The notes under the pieces: generated by a model
What the model saw: only the letters and a program-made list of their open reading frames with translations
Told to the model about the DNA's origin: nothing
Databases searched by the model: none
Position numbers and translations under genes: made by a program
Shown: one piece after another, positions 1-10,091 of the stretch
Numbering within the stretch: the stretch's first letter is position 1
Layout of the letters: every line of letters begins with the position of its first letter
Assembly (NCBI GenBank): GCA_003158675.1
Contig: PMKN01000072.1
Coordinates: forward strand, 5,975-47,912
Origin: Chloroflexota bacterium
GTDB lineage: Bacteria; Chloroflexota; Limnocylindria; Limnocylindrales; CSP1-4
Reading direction: 5' to 3'
DNA length: 41,938 nucleotides

Positions 1-495
1 GATCGGGCCGTACTTCTCGATGACCGCGTCCACTCCCGGGTTCTGCAAGCCGATGGAGTTGAGCATCCCGCCGGGCGTCTCGATGACTCGCGGCGGAGGG
101 TTGCCGGCTCGCGGCCGCAGCGTCGTTCCCTTGCAGCAGATCGCGCCGATCCGCTGGACGTCCACGACTTCCCCGTATTCGACCCCGTAGCCGAAAGTGC
201 CCGAGGCGACCATGATCGGGTTGGGCAGCCGCAGTCCGTGCTCGGCCCCCCGCGCCGGGGCGAGCTCGACCGAAAGGTCGATTCGATCGAGGGCATCCCG
301 CTCCGCCAGCGACAGCCTGGGCGCGACCGGAGCGCCCAGATCGGCCACGGCGGCGTTGCCTACTTCGACTCTGGGCCGGCTGCCGGGCACAACGGCGCTC
401 TTGATCTTGCGCACGGTCGGCGTCCTCTTGGATCGGTGGGAGTCCTGTCCGACTCGCATGTCGCCAAACGTGATGACCGTCTTCTTCGCTTTCAT
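1..495 (-). CDS. pyrD: dihydroorotate dehydrogenase (class 1B catalytic subunit), 3' end outside window
   Basis: Minus-strand reading from ATG at 495 gives [13 protein letters not shown]...[65 protein letters not shown], the typical PyrD N-terminal region; adjacent to pyrK. Confidence 0.9.
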   Translation of the reverse strand, partial: MKAKKTVITFGDMRVGQDSHRSKRTPTVRKIKSAVVPGSRPRVEVGNAAVADLGAPVAPRLSLAERDALDRIDLSVELAPARGAEHGLRLPNPIMVASGTFGYGVEYGEVVDVQRIGAICCKGTTLRPRAGNPPPRVIETPGGMLNSIGLQNPGVDAVIEKYGPI

Positions 496-1355
496 GGGAG
501 CGACTCCCAGGCGATCTCCTCGGCCGCGAAGACGGGTCCCTCGCGACAGACCCGCTGCGGGCCCGCCACGCCGATGACCGTACATCCGAGGCACGCGCCA
601 ACCGCGCATCCCATCGTCTGTTCCATCGAAACCTGCAGGAAGGCCTTGCGCCTGGCGGACGTGGATCCGAGCGGATCCTGCTTGCCGCCGCCCTTCTTTC
701 GACCCAGCTTCGCCACTCCGAGTCGTTCGCGGCGACCGGCGGCAAGCGCGGCGAGCCGCTTGAGCATGGCATGCGGGCCGCACGCGAAGGCCTGATCCGC
801 CCAGGCTTCGTAGTCGGTCACGAGCTCGGTGACGAGGCCGCGATGGCCCAGCGACCCGTCGTCGGTAGCGACGACGTATTCGACCTCGTCGGGCAACAGG
901 CTTGAGGGGTAAACGTGCGCCGCGCTCTGCGCCCCGAACAGAACCACAACTTGACGGCCGTCCCGGACCGCCTCGTCGGCGAGCATCCGGACGCCGGCCA
1001 TCCCCAGGCCCCCGGCGATGAGCAGCAGGTGGCGGCTGCGCGGGTCCACCTCATAGGGGCGCCCAAGCGGCCCGAGCATGTCCAGCCGATCGCCCTCCCG
1101 GGCGCGAGTCAGCCACTCCGTGCCGCGGCCGACCGTCCGGAAGTGGAGCGTGACGATGCCCGTAGCCGCGTCGGCGGTGTTTATCGAGAACGGCCGCCTC
1201 AGGACGAGGCCTGAATAGTCGCCCGTCCTGACGTGGACGAACTGGCCGGCACGAGAGCCACCTGCAAGTTCGGGCGCGTGAAACGACTGGATCCACTGGC
1301 CCGGCAGAATCTGCCGGCTATCGACGAGCTCGGCCGAGACCAGGCGCATCGTCAC
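492..1355 (-). CDS. pyrK: dihydroorotate dehydrogenase electron transfer subunit
   Basis: FAD-binding RPFSIN motif, [20 protein letters not shown]-binding segment, and C-terminal Cys cluster [11 protein letters not shown]...RVCREGPVF; overlaps pyrD start by 4 bp. Confidence 0.92.
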   Translation of the reverse strand: MTMRLVSAELVDSRQILPGQWIQSFHAPELAGGSRAGQFVHVRTGDYSGLVLRRPFSINTADAATGIVTLHFRTVGRGTEWLTRAREGDRLDMLGPLGRPYEVDPRSRHLLLIAGGLGMAGVRMLADEAVRDGRQVVVLFGAQSAAHVYPSSLLPDEVEYVVATDDGSLGHRGLVTELVTDYEAWADQAFACGPHAMLKRLAALAAGRRERLGVAKLGRKKGGGKQDPLGSTSARRKAFLQVSMEQTMGCAVGACLGCTVIGVAGPQRVCREGPVFAAEEIAWESLP

Positions 1356-2323
1356 CGGCGCCCGCTGTCCTCCGCGTCGCCCTGGCCGGCTTTGCCATCC
1401 CCGGCGCCCTCTTCCTCACCGTCGCCCTCGCCGCCTTCTTCGCTTTCGTCACCGGCCGCTCGGTCTTCGGGATCTGCTCCCTCAGTGTCGTGATCGTCCA
1501 GGTCCGGGAAGGCTTCGGCCAGGGCTTCGGCCAGATCGCCGAAGACATCCGTCGGGTCGTAGAACTTGACGATGTCGTCGGGACCGTCGAGCTTCTGCCA
1601 CCGACCCGACTCGACATCCTCCTCCGAAACGACTTCCCCGCTGAACGAACCGGAAGCTCGCAGCGTCAGGCGCTCGTCCTCGTCGTCGACGATGACGAGA
1701 TCGCCCAGAACGGATGTCAGCGCCGAGGCTGCGCTCTCGAACTGCTCGAGCAGATGCGCTTCGGTCTGCTGGCTGCGTTCCTGGAAGGCCAGGGCGAGGT
1801 CGTACAGGCGCTCGGCGGCCTCCTCCTCCGTCTCGGGAGCACCCTCGAGTTCATGGGCCGCAGCCCAGTCGTCGGCCGCGGCCGCGTACGGGTTCTCGGC
1901 CCCCAGCTGAACCGTGTCCTCCGGGGCGATATCAGCGCTGCCGAGCAGCTCGTTGGTGGCGGTCGGCTCGGGCTCAAGGCCAGCCTGGAGCTTGGTGGCC
2001 TCCGTGAATGCCGCGAAGACGTCGGCGAGGTTATAGAGCTCGACGAGCTCTGCGGCCGTGTCGATCGTCTCGGTCTCGCTGATCCACTTGCCGGTGGCTT
2101 CGTCCTGATAGCGGCTCCGGCTGCGGAAGGTCATGTCCTCGGCTATGGCCAGGTAGTCAACCTCGTCGTCGATCAGGACGACTCCCCCGAGCTCCCGGAT
2201 GCGGGCCTCGTTCCCGTCGAGAAAGCGGCTCAGTTGCGCGGACGCAGACGCCAGGAAGTCGGTCCGCTCAAGGGCGGCGTCCGCGGCGAGTTCGCCGAGC
2301 AGGTCGTTGCGGCTCGTATCCAT
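1352..2323 (-). CDS. uncharacterised acidic protein with two internally duplicated domains, in pyr operon
   Basis: ORF trimmed to MDTSRNDLLGELAAD; two homologous halves (GGVVLIDDEVDYLAIAEDMTF...LYNLADVFAAFTEA and GDLVIVDDEDERLTLRASGSF...FYDPTDVFGDLAEALAEA); acidic low-complexity C-terminus; overlaps pyrK start. Confidence 0.75.
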   Translation of the reverse strand: MDTSRNDLLGELAADAALERTDFLASASAQLSRFLDGNEARIRELGGVVLIDDEVDYLAIAEDMTFRSRSRYQDEATGKWISETETIDTAAELVELYNLADVFAAFTEATKLQAGLEPEPTATNELLGSADIAPEDTVQLGAENPYAAAADDWAAAHELEGAPETEEEAAERLYDLALAFQERSQQTEAHLLEQFESAASALTSVLGDLVIVDDEDERLTLRASGSFSGEVVSEEDVESGRWQKLDGPDDIVKFYDPTDVFGDLAEALAEAFPDLDDHDTEGADPEDRAAGDESEEGGEGDGEEEGAGDGKAGQGDAEDSGRR

Positions 2324-2336
2324 CGCGGTCGTCTCC

Positions 2337-2663
2337 CTATCCCTTGAACTCGAGATCCGGGCCCATGCGCTCCCGGAGGAACATCGAATGATGTCGTTCG
2401 AACATCCACTCGCCGGCGCGGTGACCCAGGGCACGGGTCGCTTCGTCGCGTTCGAGCTTGTCGAGCGTCGCGTAGTCGGGCAGGTCCAGCAGGATCACGT
2501 TATCGAAGTCCCAGCCGTGCGCCACGTTGTACCAGCCAACGAACTTGACCCCGAACTTCTCCTCGTACTGCTTCATCTGGCGCGGCATCAGCGTCTTCAT
2601 GAAGAACTTGAAGAAGGGATCCCGCCCGCGGCGGACCGAGAAGAAGGTCGCAAGGACTGGCAC
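2337..2663 (-). CDS. small NIPSNAP/dimeric alpha-beta barrel-like protein
   Basis: 108 aa complete ORF, collinear in operon; MPVLATFFSVRRGRDPFFKFFMKTLMPRQMKQYEEKFGVKFVGWYNVAHGWDFDNVILLDLPDY. Confidence 0.65.
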   Translation of the reverse strand: MPVLATFFSVRRGRDPFFKFFMKTLMPRQMKQYEEKFGVKFVGWYNVAHGWDFDNVILLDLPDYATLDKLERDEATRALGHRAGEWMFERHHSMFLRERMGPDLEFKG

Positions 2664-2796
2664 TGGTTCTCCGTTCTCCTCACCTGCGGCATCCTTGGCT
2701 CGCGGACGCGGACTCCTATTCTCGCACGAGATGGGGTCGCGCCGAAACCGCCTGCGGCGAACGGGCCAGCGGGATCGATTCGCTCCCCGACCGGTG

Positions 2797-4326
2797 CTAC
2801 TCGTCGCCGGTGGCGGGATCCTCGTAGGCGAGCCGTCCTGCGGCGATCGTGAGCAACACGCGACCGGACAGCTGGCGGCCGATGAGGGGCGAGTTCTTCC
2901 CCCTGGAGAGGAGCGTGTCGGCCGCGACGGTCCAGCTATCGGCCCGGTCGAAGACGACCAGATCGGCTCGAGCGCCCTCAGTGAGGCCTCTCTTGCGGGC
3001 GGCGGAGGTCGCGGCGAGGGCCGGCCAGCTGGCCACGACTGCCGCCGGTCCTGCGGTCAGCGCGGCGATGGCGCGGGCGAGCGGCAGCTTGCCCGCGTCG
3101 ACGAGCGCGAGCAGCACTCCCAGCGCCGTCTCGATGCCGCTGATGCCGTTCAACGCGAGGCCGAACTCCACTTCCTTGTCCACAACCGTGTGCGGAGCGT
3201 GGTCAGTGACGATCGCCGAAGCGGTCCCATCCAGCAGGGCGGCGAGGCAAGCGGCGGAGTCGGCCGGCGCGCGGAGTGGCGGGTTGACGCGCAACGAGGT
3301 GTTGTATGGCGAGGCGGTGAGCGCGCCGTCGGCCCACGGGTCGCGGGCCACGCCGCCGGCGCCGAGCGCTTCCCAAGACCAGCGCCGCGCGCCGGCGATC
3401 CACTCGTCGGCGAGCGCCAGATGGTGAGGCGTCACATCGCAGGTCACGGGCAGGCCCGCAGCCCTGGCCCGGCGGACCAGCTCCAGCGCGGCAGCAGTGG
3501 AGAGATGCGTCAGGTGCAGCCTGGCGCGAGGCTCGTCGTGCAGGGCGTCCGCCAGGACGGCCAGATCGCGCGAGACGGCATTCACCTCGGCTGCCGCAGG
3601 CCAGCCCTGGAGGCCCATGATCGAGGCGACGTATCCTTCGCTCGCCTCCGCCCCTGCGGAAAGCTCCAGGTCTTCCGCATGGTCGACGACCGGCAGACCG
3701 AGCATCCCGGCGTAGAGAAGAGCGCTTCGCAGCAGCTTGGGCGTTCGGACCGGAGCGCCGTCGTCGGAATAGCCGATCACGCCGGCATCGGCCAGCTCGC
3801 CCATGGCCGAGAGCTGCTCCCCCGCCCGCCCCGCCGACACGGCGCCGAAGGCGAGGACCTCGACCGGCGATCCGCCGGTGCGGGCAGCCGACCGGATGCG
3901 CTCGAGTACGCCCGGCTCGTCGAGAGTGGGCGCCGTGTTCGGCATCACCGCAACGGCGGTGTAGCCGCCGTGGGCGGCTGCGGACGAGCCGGTCGCAACG
4001 GTCTCGGCATCTTCGAAGCCTGGCTCGCGGAAATGGGCGTGAAGGTCGAAGAAGCCCGGCGCGACGACGACGCCCTTGTCGTTGACACCCCTGGCCTCAT
4101 CGCCGGCGAGCCACACTACGGATTCGAGTACGCCATCGGCGACCACGATCTCGCCCGGGCCTTCGCGCCCGGCGACCGGGTCGACCAGCCACGCCTTTTC
4201 GAGTTCGAACCGCCCGACGACCTCGCCCACCTTCGGTCCCAGAGGAGCTTTGCCGGCTATGACCTGGGCCGGTCCGGAGGCGCCCCGGGCGCCTCCCAAA
4301 CCGGAGGCTCCGCCTTCGGTCCTCAC
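2797..4326 (-). CDS. pyrC: dihydroorotase
   Basis: APGFFDLHAHFREPGFEDAET, VIGYSDDG, DVTPHHL, AIVTDHAPH motifs; GTG start at 4326 overlapping the pyrB stop (GTGA). Confidence 0.93.
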   Translation of the reverse strand: MRTEGGASGLGGARGASGPAQVIAGKAPLGPKVGEVVGRFELEKAWLVDPVAGREGPGEIVVADGVLESVVWLAGDEARGVNDKGVVVAPGFFDLHAHFREPGFEDAETVATGSSAAAHGGYTAVAVMPNTAPTLDEPGVLERIRSAARTGGSPVEVLAFGAVSAGRAGEQLSAMGELADAGVIGYSDDGAPVRTPKLLRSALLYAGMLGLPVVDHAEDLELSAGAEASEGYVASIMGLQGWPAAAEVNAVSRDLAVLADALHDEPRARLHLTHLSTAAALELVRRARAAGLPVTCDVTPHHLALADEWIAGARRWSWEALGAGGVARDPWADGALTASPYNTSLRVNPPLRAPADSAACLAALLDGTASAIVTDHAPHTVVDKEVEFGLALNGISGIETALGVLLALVDAGKLPLARAIAALTAGPAAVVASWPALAATSAARKRGLTEGARADLVVFDRADSWTVAADTLLSRGKNSPLIGRQLSGRVLLTIAAGRLAYEDPATGDE

Positions 4327-5393
4327 CGGCTGGCCTCGCCCGGATTGCCGGCCTCGTGGGCATGGGCGGCCTCGTGAGCGCCGGCGAGCAGATACAGGAG
4401 CGCCATTCGAACAGCCACGCCGTTCGCCACTTGCTCGGTAATCACCGCTCGGCCGCTGACCGCCACGTCCGGCGCGATCTCCACGCCCTCGTTCATCGGC
4501 CCGGGGTGCATCACGATCGCCTCCGGCTTTGCCAGAGAGACGCGTTCCGCGTTCAACCCGAACCGGGCGGCGTACTCGCGCAGCGACGGCAGCAGCCCGC
4601 CCTGCATGCGCTCGCGCTGGATCCGCAGGGCCATCACCACGTCCGCGTCCCGAAGCGCCTCCTGCACGTCGCTGGTGACGTTGAACCGGCCGTGGCCGGG
4701 TATCGCGCCGCCGTCCCAGGCCGTGGCCCAGCAATCCATTCCCCGCAAGAGAGTGGCCGGGCCGCACAGCCACAGATCCGCTCCGGCCGCGGTGAGGGAC
4801 CAGATGTTGGACCGCGCAACTCGCGAGTGGAGGATGTCGCCCACGATCACGACTTTGCGCCCCCGCAGGTCTCCACTCGGGAGATGCTGGCGCATGGTGT
4901 AGAGGTCCAGCAGGGCCTGCGTCGGGTGAGCGTGCCAGCCGTCGCCGCCATTCAGGACGTGGCCGCCGAAGACCTCGGCCGCGAGATACGGCGCTCCGGA
5001 CACGGAGTGGCGCATCACCAGGATTTCGGCGCCGAGGGCCTCCAGGGTTCGGATCGTGTCAACCAACGACTCGCCCTTGGTCACCGATGAAGTCGCCGTG
5101 GCGACGCTCACGACATCTGCGGATAGGTTTCGGGCGGCCGTCTCGAACGACACTCGGGTCCGCGTCGAGGCCTCGTAGAAGAGCGTCGTGACGCGGCGGC
5201 CGTTGAGGGCCGGGACCTTGCGGATGGGGCGAGCGAGGATGCCCTTCATCTCGTCGGTGGTCCGCATGATCAGGTCGATCTCGGGCCAGCTGACCACGTC
5301 AACGTCGAGCAGGTGGCGATGGCGCCAGACGACGCCTTGCGTCGAAGAGCTGGATCCGCGGACGAGGGCAGCGGCTTCGGTGTCCACGCTCAT
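4323..5393 (-). CDS. pyrB: aspartate carbamoyltransferase catalytic subunit
   Basis: [60 protein letters not shown] motifs. Confidence 0.95.
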   Translation of the reverse strand: MSVDTEAAALVRGSSSSTQGVVWRHRHLLDVDVVSWPEIDLIMRTTDEMKGILARPIRKVPALNGRRVTTLFYEASTRTRVSFETAARNLSADVVSVATATSSVTKGESLVDTIRTLEALGAEILVMRHSVSGAPYLAAEVFGGHVLNGGDGWHAHPTQALLDLYTMRQHLPSGDLRGRKVVIVGDILHSRVARSNIWSLTAAGADLWLCGPATLLRGMDCWATAWDGGAIPGHGRFNVTSDVQEALRDADVVMALRIQRERMQGGLLPSLREYAARFGLNAERVSLAKPEAIVMHPGPMNEGVEIAPDVAVSGRAVITEQVANGVAVRMALLYLLAGAHEAAHAHEAGNPGEASR

Positions 5394-5959
5394 GGCCGAT
5401 CCGCTGTCGCGGCCTCGCCGACAGGCGGTTGGCGCCCGATCGTGACTTCGTCGCTGCCGTCCGTCTCGTCGACGTGGACCTTGACGATCTCCTCGCGTGA
5501 CGTGGGGACGTTCTTGCCGACGTGATCGGCTCGGATCGGAAGCTCGCGGTGGCCGCGGTCTATGAGGACCGCCAGCCGGATAGCCCGCGGCCGCCCGAAG
5601 TCGATCAGCGCGTCCATGGCGCAGCGGATCGTACGTCCCGTATAGAGCACGTCGTCCACGAGCACGACCGTGGCTCCGTTCAGATCGAACGGCAGGTCCG
5701 TGCCTTTGACGATCGGCTGCTGGGCTACGAGCGAGAGGTCGTCGCGGTAGAAGGTGATGTCGAGCGCGCCAACGGGGAGTCGAACCCCTTCGTGTTCCTC
5801 GATCGCCGCCGCAAGTCGCTGGGCGAGAGGAACGCCGCGGCGCTGGATGCCGACGAGGGCGAGGCCCTGCGTGCCGGCCTGCTTTTCGACGATCTCATGG
5901 GAGATCCGGACGATCGCTCGCCTGATCTCGTCGCCGGTCATTATCTGCCGGTCGGTCAT
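5390..5959 (-). CDS. pyrR: bifunctional pyr operon regulator / uracil phosphoribosyltransferase
   Basis: [27 protein letters not shown]..., PRPP loop [29 protein letters not shown]; first gene of pyr operon. Confidence 0.93.
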   Translation of the reverse strand: MTDRQIMTGDEIRRAIVRISHEIVEKQAGTQGLALVGIQRRGVPLAQRLAAAIEEHEGVRLPVGALDITFYRDDLSLVAQQPIVKGTDLPFDLNGATVVLVDDVLYTGRTIRCAMDALIDFGRPRAIRLAVLIDRGHRELPIRADHVGKNVPTSREEIVKVHVDETDGSDEVTIGRQPPVGEAATADRP

Positions 5960-5997
5960 CGATTCTCGCTGCCCCACATCAGGCGCAGTCCTCCTTT

Positions 5998-6015
5998 CCG
6001 GCCTCACGGTGCCGG
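5998..6015 (-). promoter_or_regulatory. candidate PyrR-binding stem-loop in pyrR leader
   Basis: Minus-strand CCGGC-ACCGTGAG-GCCGG: 5-bp stem with loop carrying CNGNGAGG similar to PyrR anti-antiterminator loops; followed by AGGAGG. Confidence 0.4.
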
Positions 6016-6158
6016 TCATTAAAGGTCGTGCGAAGGATACAGCGCCGGGAGCGCAGCCGCCGGCTCGCCTTCGGGCCGATCGACAGGCAGCACCTGACAG
6101 GGCAAGCGCGGAGAGGCAGGGAACAGCCGAAGGCATCGACCGGCCGGCCGGTCAGCGT

Positions 6159-8324
6159 CTAGTTCCCCGGGCGGTCCGTGGGTATCGGTGCCGCCGAGGC
6201 GGTGGCCGACTGGTCCGGGCCGGAGCCGTTCGTGGAAACGGGCTCGGGAGTCACAGGCGGCGCGGGGGGCGTGGCCGGCAACTGGAAGAGATAGGTCGAG
6301 CCAGCGTCGCCAGGTCCGGGCGACGTATAGACGAACTGCTGGGCATCGAACTGGATATTCGATCGCGCGGCCTTCGACAGCAGCACGCCGACGGTATTGA
6401 GTACCTGATCGCCCGAAGCGACGTTGAGAAGCGTCACGACACCCACGTCCGCGGCGCCGCCACCCGCCACCCAGATGGCCACATACTGGCCGGTCGCGTC
6501 CCAACGCACCACCCAGTTCCTGCCCGCACCCGGGGTCGGGGCGACGCTCAGGATCTGGGGCAGGCCCGCAGGGCTGAACGTCGGCGACGGCTGGCTTTCG
6601 GCCGTGGGCCCGGCCGAGTCCTCCGGCGACGCCGCGATCGAGGGTAACGGAGTGGCCGTGTCGAGCGGTGTCGCGCTCGCTGGGGCGGTCTCGGTAGGGG
6701 TCGCGGTGGACTCAGGCGTTGCCTCGGGAGTCGGCGTCGGGGCGGCTCCGTTCGCCAGGATCACCGGGGAGATCCCAACGTTGGACCAGGCGTCGAGGTA
6801 GAGCTGGCCCTCTCCGGGCCCCCACAGTCCCGTGGATCGGTCGAACACGACCGTGCCCGCCCAGTAGACGAGATACCGGCCCGTCGGGTCAATGACCGGC
6901 ATGAGCATCGGTCGATTGATCCGGTCCACGCTGCCGGTCTGCGGGTCGTACACGAACGAGACGGCCTCGACGGTGGCCGTGCTCGAGGTCGACGGCGAAG
7001 CCGTCGGTGGCTCAGTCGTCGGCGGCTCGGTCGTCGGAGCTGCGGGCGAGTCGGTCGGCTCAGGCGTCGCCACCGGCGTCTCATTCACACTCGGCTGGAC
7101 CGTTGCGAACTCGCTGATGAGGACCCTCGAGCCGAACCAGCCGGCGAAGGCATCGGCGTGGCTGCTCGTCACGGCGACTGCGCTCCCCCACCCCGCGTGC
7201 CAGACGTACACGTCCGGCCCGGTGCTCAGATCCGCCGGCCGCGCCGCGAAAGCCACCCACAGCCCGTCTGCCGAGAACTCCGGGGTTCGGCCGACGATCC
7301 GGTAGCCGTCGAGAATCGCCCGTGGCTCCGAGGCGTTATTGGCCGGAGGTGCGGTCGGTGCAGGAGTAACCGCGCCGGTCGGCGCTGAAGTGACCACGGC
7401 CGTTGGCTCAGCCGTCGGCGTGGGCGTGGACTGGCCCGTGGCTCCGGCCGTGGCGCTCGGCGCTGCCGAAGCGGTGGCCTCCGGGGTCGAAGGGTTCGTC
7501 GCAACCGGGGAGGGCGACGGCGCGGAAGACGGAGACGCCGATGGCGCGGCAGACGGCGCCGCGCTCGGGTGCGGTGTGAGCAGATCGATTGACACGGTCT
7601 GGGGAGCCGTCTGGGTGAGGGGCAGGATGACGATCTTGTCATCCGTCCAGACCGCGGCCTGGCCGGCGTCAGGCGCGATGGCCACCGAGACCTCCGAGGT
7701 GCTAGCGATCGAGCCCAGTACCGTGCCGGTCCCGCCGGTCACGGCGCAGCTCTCGGCCTTGCCGGTGCATTCGGCGGAGCCGGCCCTGATCTGATAGCCG
7801 CCGTCCGCAGGTGCGACCCAGTAGGTATTGCCATCCACGACGGTGACCGGCGCCTCGGCCACGGCGCGGGCGGACGGCGACACGGCTGCGATCTGATTCG
7901 TGACGCTAGGCCGAGAGGGCAGATTGATGAGCGGCCCCTGAGAGAACAGCGACAGGCCCACCACTATGACGGTGAGGCCCACGGCCGCCGCAGAACCTAG
8001 GAACGCGCGATTGCCATAGAGGCCGCGGCGCCAGACCGAGGCCCGTTCCCGCGCCATGGAACGATCCGCCACGTCCAACGCGGCCGCGGTGCGAGCCCAC
8101 AGGTCGCGAGGCGGTTCCGGGAGCGCGAGGCCCCGCAACTCGTAGTGGATGGAGCGATACTCGTCCGCCACCAGGCCGCATTCCTGGCAGTCGCTCAGAT
8201 GCGCCGACAGCCACGTGGCGTCGACGGTAGAGAGTTCTGCGTCGATTGCCTCCGAAGCCAGCCAGCGCGCCCTCTCGTGGGCGCTCGCGGCTGCTCGCAG
8301 CGCGGCGCGATCCTGCCGGTTCAT
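6159..8324 (-). CDS. zf-HC2 anti-sigma factor with single TM and large P/T-rich, TolB/WD40-like extracytoplasmic region
   Basis: N-terminal HLSDCQECG zinc-finger anti-sigma motif, TM segment AFLGSAAAVGLTVIVVGLSLF, long PSPSPAPT linkers, TolB-like stretches (TPEFSADGLWVAFAARP; DPTGRYLVYWAG); overlaps upstream sigma gene. Confidence 0.85.
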   Translation of the reverse strand: MNRQDRAALRAAASAHERARWLASEAIDAELSTVDATWLSAHLSDCQECGLVADEYRSIHYELRGLALPEPPRDLWARTAAALDVADRSMARERASVWRRGLYGNRAFLGSAAAVGLTVIVVGLSLFSQGPLINLPSRPSVTNQIAAVSPSARAVAEAPVTVVDGNTYWVAPADGGYQIRAGSAECTGKAESCAVTGGTGTVLGSIASTSEVSVAIAPDAGQAAVWTDDKIVILPLTQTAPQTVSIDLLTPHPSAAPSAAPSASPSSAPSPSPVATNPSTPEATASAAPSATAGATGQSTPTPTAEPTAVVTSAPTGAVTPAPTAPPANNASEPRAILDGYRIVGRTPEFSADGLWVAFAARPADLSTGPDVYVWHAGWGSAVAVTSSHADAFAGWFGSRVLISEFATVQPSVNETPVATPEPTDSPAAPTTEPPTTEPPTASPSTSSTATVEAVSFVYDPQTGSVDRINRPMLMPVIDPTGRYLVYWAGTVVFDRSTGLWGPGEGQLYLDAWSNVGISPVILANGAAPTPTPEATPESTATPTETAPASATPLDTATPLPSIAASPEDSAGPTAESQPSPTFSPAGLPQILSVAPTPGAGRNWVVRWDATGQYVAIWVAGGGAADVGVVTLLNVASGDQVLNTVGVLLSKAARSNIQFDAQQFVYTSPGPGDAGSTYLFQLPATPPAPPVTPEPVSTNGSGPDQSATASAAPIPTDRPGN

Positions 8325-8956
8325 CGGCCTGCCCTGTCGGAGTCGTCGGCGCGGCGGCGCGGATCGGCTGCCCGGGTCTTCTCGGCGAACGCGACGTCGG
8401 CAGCGGCCTCGCGCTCCTTCTCCTGGCGCTTCTCATCGGCGAGTGCCAGGCGCAGGCTCTCGCGAGCTCGGGTCAGGAGGGCCCGCGCGGCGACGTGGCT
8501 GACGCCCAGGGCGCCCGCCAGTTCGAGGCCCGTCAAGTCGCCAACCTCCGCCAGCAGCAATGCGGCCCGTTGTCGCTCCGGGATCCGGGCGAGAGCGCGG
8601 GCGAGCGGGCCGGAAAGGCGCATCTCCATGGCCAGATGCTCGGCAGATGGGGCGGCCCCGTGAGACTCGACCGTGAGAGGCAGGAATCGGACGATGCGGC
8701 GGTGGCGGATCTCATCGAGCGCGATGCGGTGGGCGATCTGATACAGCCAGGCCCGGGCCTTGGCCCTGTCCTCGAGGCTTTCGATGGCGCGGTAGGCACG
8801 GATGAAGGTGTCCTGCGCCAGGTCGGCAGCGAGATCGGCATCTCGCATCATTCGCATCAGGTAGGCATAGATCTCGGCATGATGGCGGGCGAAGAGATCC
8901 TCTATGAAAGCGCGATCGGCAGACCTGTCGGCCGCGGCCGTCACGCCGATCTCCAT
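8321..8956 (-). CDS. ECF RNA polymerase sigma factor
   Basis: Region 2 DADLAADLAQDTFIRAYRAIESLEDRAKARAWLYQIAHRIALDEIRHR; region 4 IPERQRAALLLAEVGDLTGLELAGALGVSHVAARALLTRARESLR; ORF extends to 9061 but METIG-type start at 8956 preferred. Confidence 0.9.
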   Translation of the reverse strand: MEIGVTAAADRSADRAFIEDLFARHHAEIYAYLMRMMRDADLAADLAQDTFIRAYRAIESLEDRAKARAWLYQIAHRIALDEIRHRRIVRFLPLTVESHGAAPSAEHLAMEMRLSGPLARALARIPERQRAALLLAEVGDLTGLELAGALGVSHVAARALLTRARESLRLALADEKRQEKEREAAADVAFAEKTRAADPRRRADDSDRAGR

Positions 8957-9095
8957 TCGCCAGGTTGTTGCCTCGAGAGCCAAGTCGAGCCCGCCGCTAT
9001 GTCTGAAGCCAGCACGTATGAGCGCGTTGCCGCGCCCTTGGCTGGTTTGACGGCGGCGCACTCACCGCTGTGACGCCGGTGCGATCCCCCTCGTC

Positions 9096-10091
9096 TCATG
9101 GCGGGCCTGCGGATTCCCCTTCGGATCGGTAGCGCAGCAAATGTTCGACCGCTTCCTCCGGAGAGACCGGATTCACGGGCAGACCCGTGCCCAGTTCCAG
9201 GCCGGCGATCTCACGCAGCCGCGGGTGGATCTCCCAGTGCCAATGGTACGTCGTGTCCACCCGCTCGCGGAGAGGCGCAGTATGCAAGACGAGGTTGTAC
9301 GGCGGACCGTCGAGGCTGGCCAGTCGCTGCAAGACATGGCGCAGGGCAGTGGCCGTGGCGGCGATGTCGCCATCTGCTGCGCCGCCGAAGTCCGCGGCAT
9401 GGCGTCGCGGCACGATCCACACCTCGAACGGCGAGCGGGAGGCGAACGGCGCGTAGGCGACGTTCGCCTCGTCCTGCCAGATCAGCCGAGCGCCGGCTTC
9501 CGATTCCTCGCGCGCGATCCTGCAGAACGGGCACTTGCCCTCGCGGATGAGATAGCGAGCGGCGCCGCCGATCTCCTCCGAAATGCGATGCGGTATCTGA
9601 GGCAAATCGTAGAGATCCAGGCACAGGTGGTTGGTTCGGGCGCCGGCTTGGGCGCCCCAGTTCTGGACCACTTGCAGGTACTCGGTCTGGCCGAGCTTGG
9701 TGGCCTCCGCGATGGCCCCGCGGGCGGCCGCAAGCATCTCGCAAAGTAGCTCGCTGCCGACGAGCTGGAGCGATCGATGCTCGCCCGGGGGCGCGACGAT
9801 TGTCCGCCAGCTGCCCGAGGCGCGGGCTTGCGAAAGCGCCACCTGGGCCAGGCTGCGCTCCATCTCCCGAGCCTCTTCGCTCGTGCCGACGACGTGGAAA
9901 GCGTAGTCCTTGAGAATCCGAACTCGGACGCCGTCCCCAGGCGGCTGACCGCAGTTCTGGCACTCGCCGCCGTCGTCGACAGGCTCGGCGCGGAGCGAGA
10001 AGCGACCCCGGTTGAACTGGCGATCGACGACCGTGGCGACCCACCAACCGGTGATGGCGTCGCGGCGTAACTCGAAGAGGCCGGCTCCCAT
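9096..10091 (-). CDS. GalT-family (HIT superfamily) galactose-1-phosphate uridylyltransferase-like protein
   Basis: LRRDAITGWWVATVVDR, CQNC...CPFCRIA zinc ligands, THYHWHWEIHPRL HxH-type motif; ATG overlaps lipB stop. Confidence 0.82.
   Translation of the reverse strand: MGAGLFELRRDAITGWWVATVVDRQFNRGRFSLRAEPVDDGGECQNCGQPPGDGVRVRILKDYAFHVVGTSEEAREMERSLAQVALSQARASGSWRTIVAPPGEHRSLQLVGSELLCEMLAAARGAIAEATKLGQTEYLQVVQNWGAQAGARTNHLCLDLYDLPQIPHRISEEIGGAARYLIREGKCPFCRIAREESEAGARLIWQDEANVAYAPFASRSPFEVWIVPRRHAADFGGAADGDIAATATALRHVLQRLASLDGPPYNLVLHTAPLRERVDTTYHWHWEIHPRLREIAGLELGTGLPVNPVSPEEAVEHLLRYRSEGESAGPP

Noticed and set aside
2527-4377. 616-aa plus-strand ORF antisense to pyrC
   Set aside because: Overlaps clear pyrC coding sequence; composition typical of antisense GC-rich frames.
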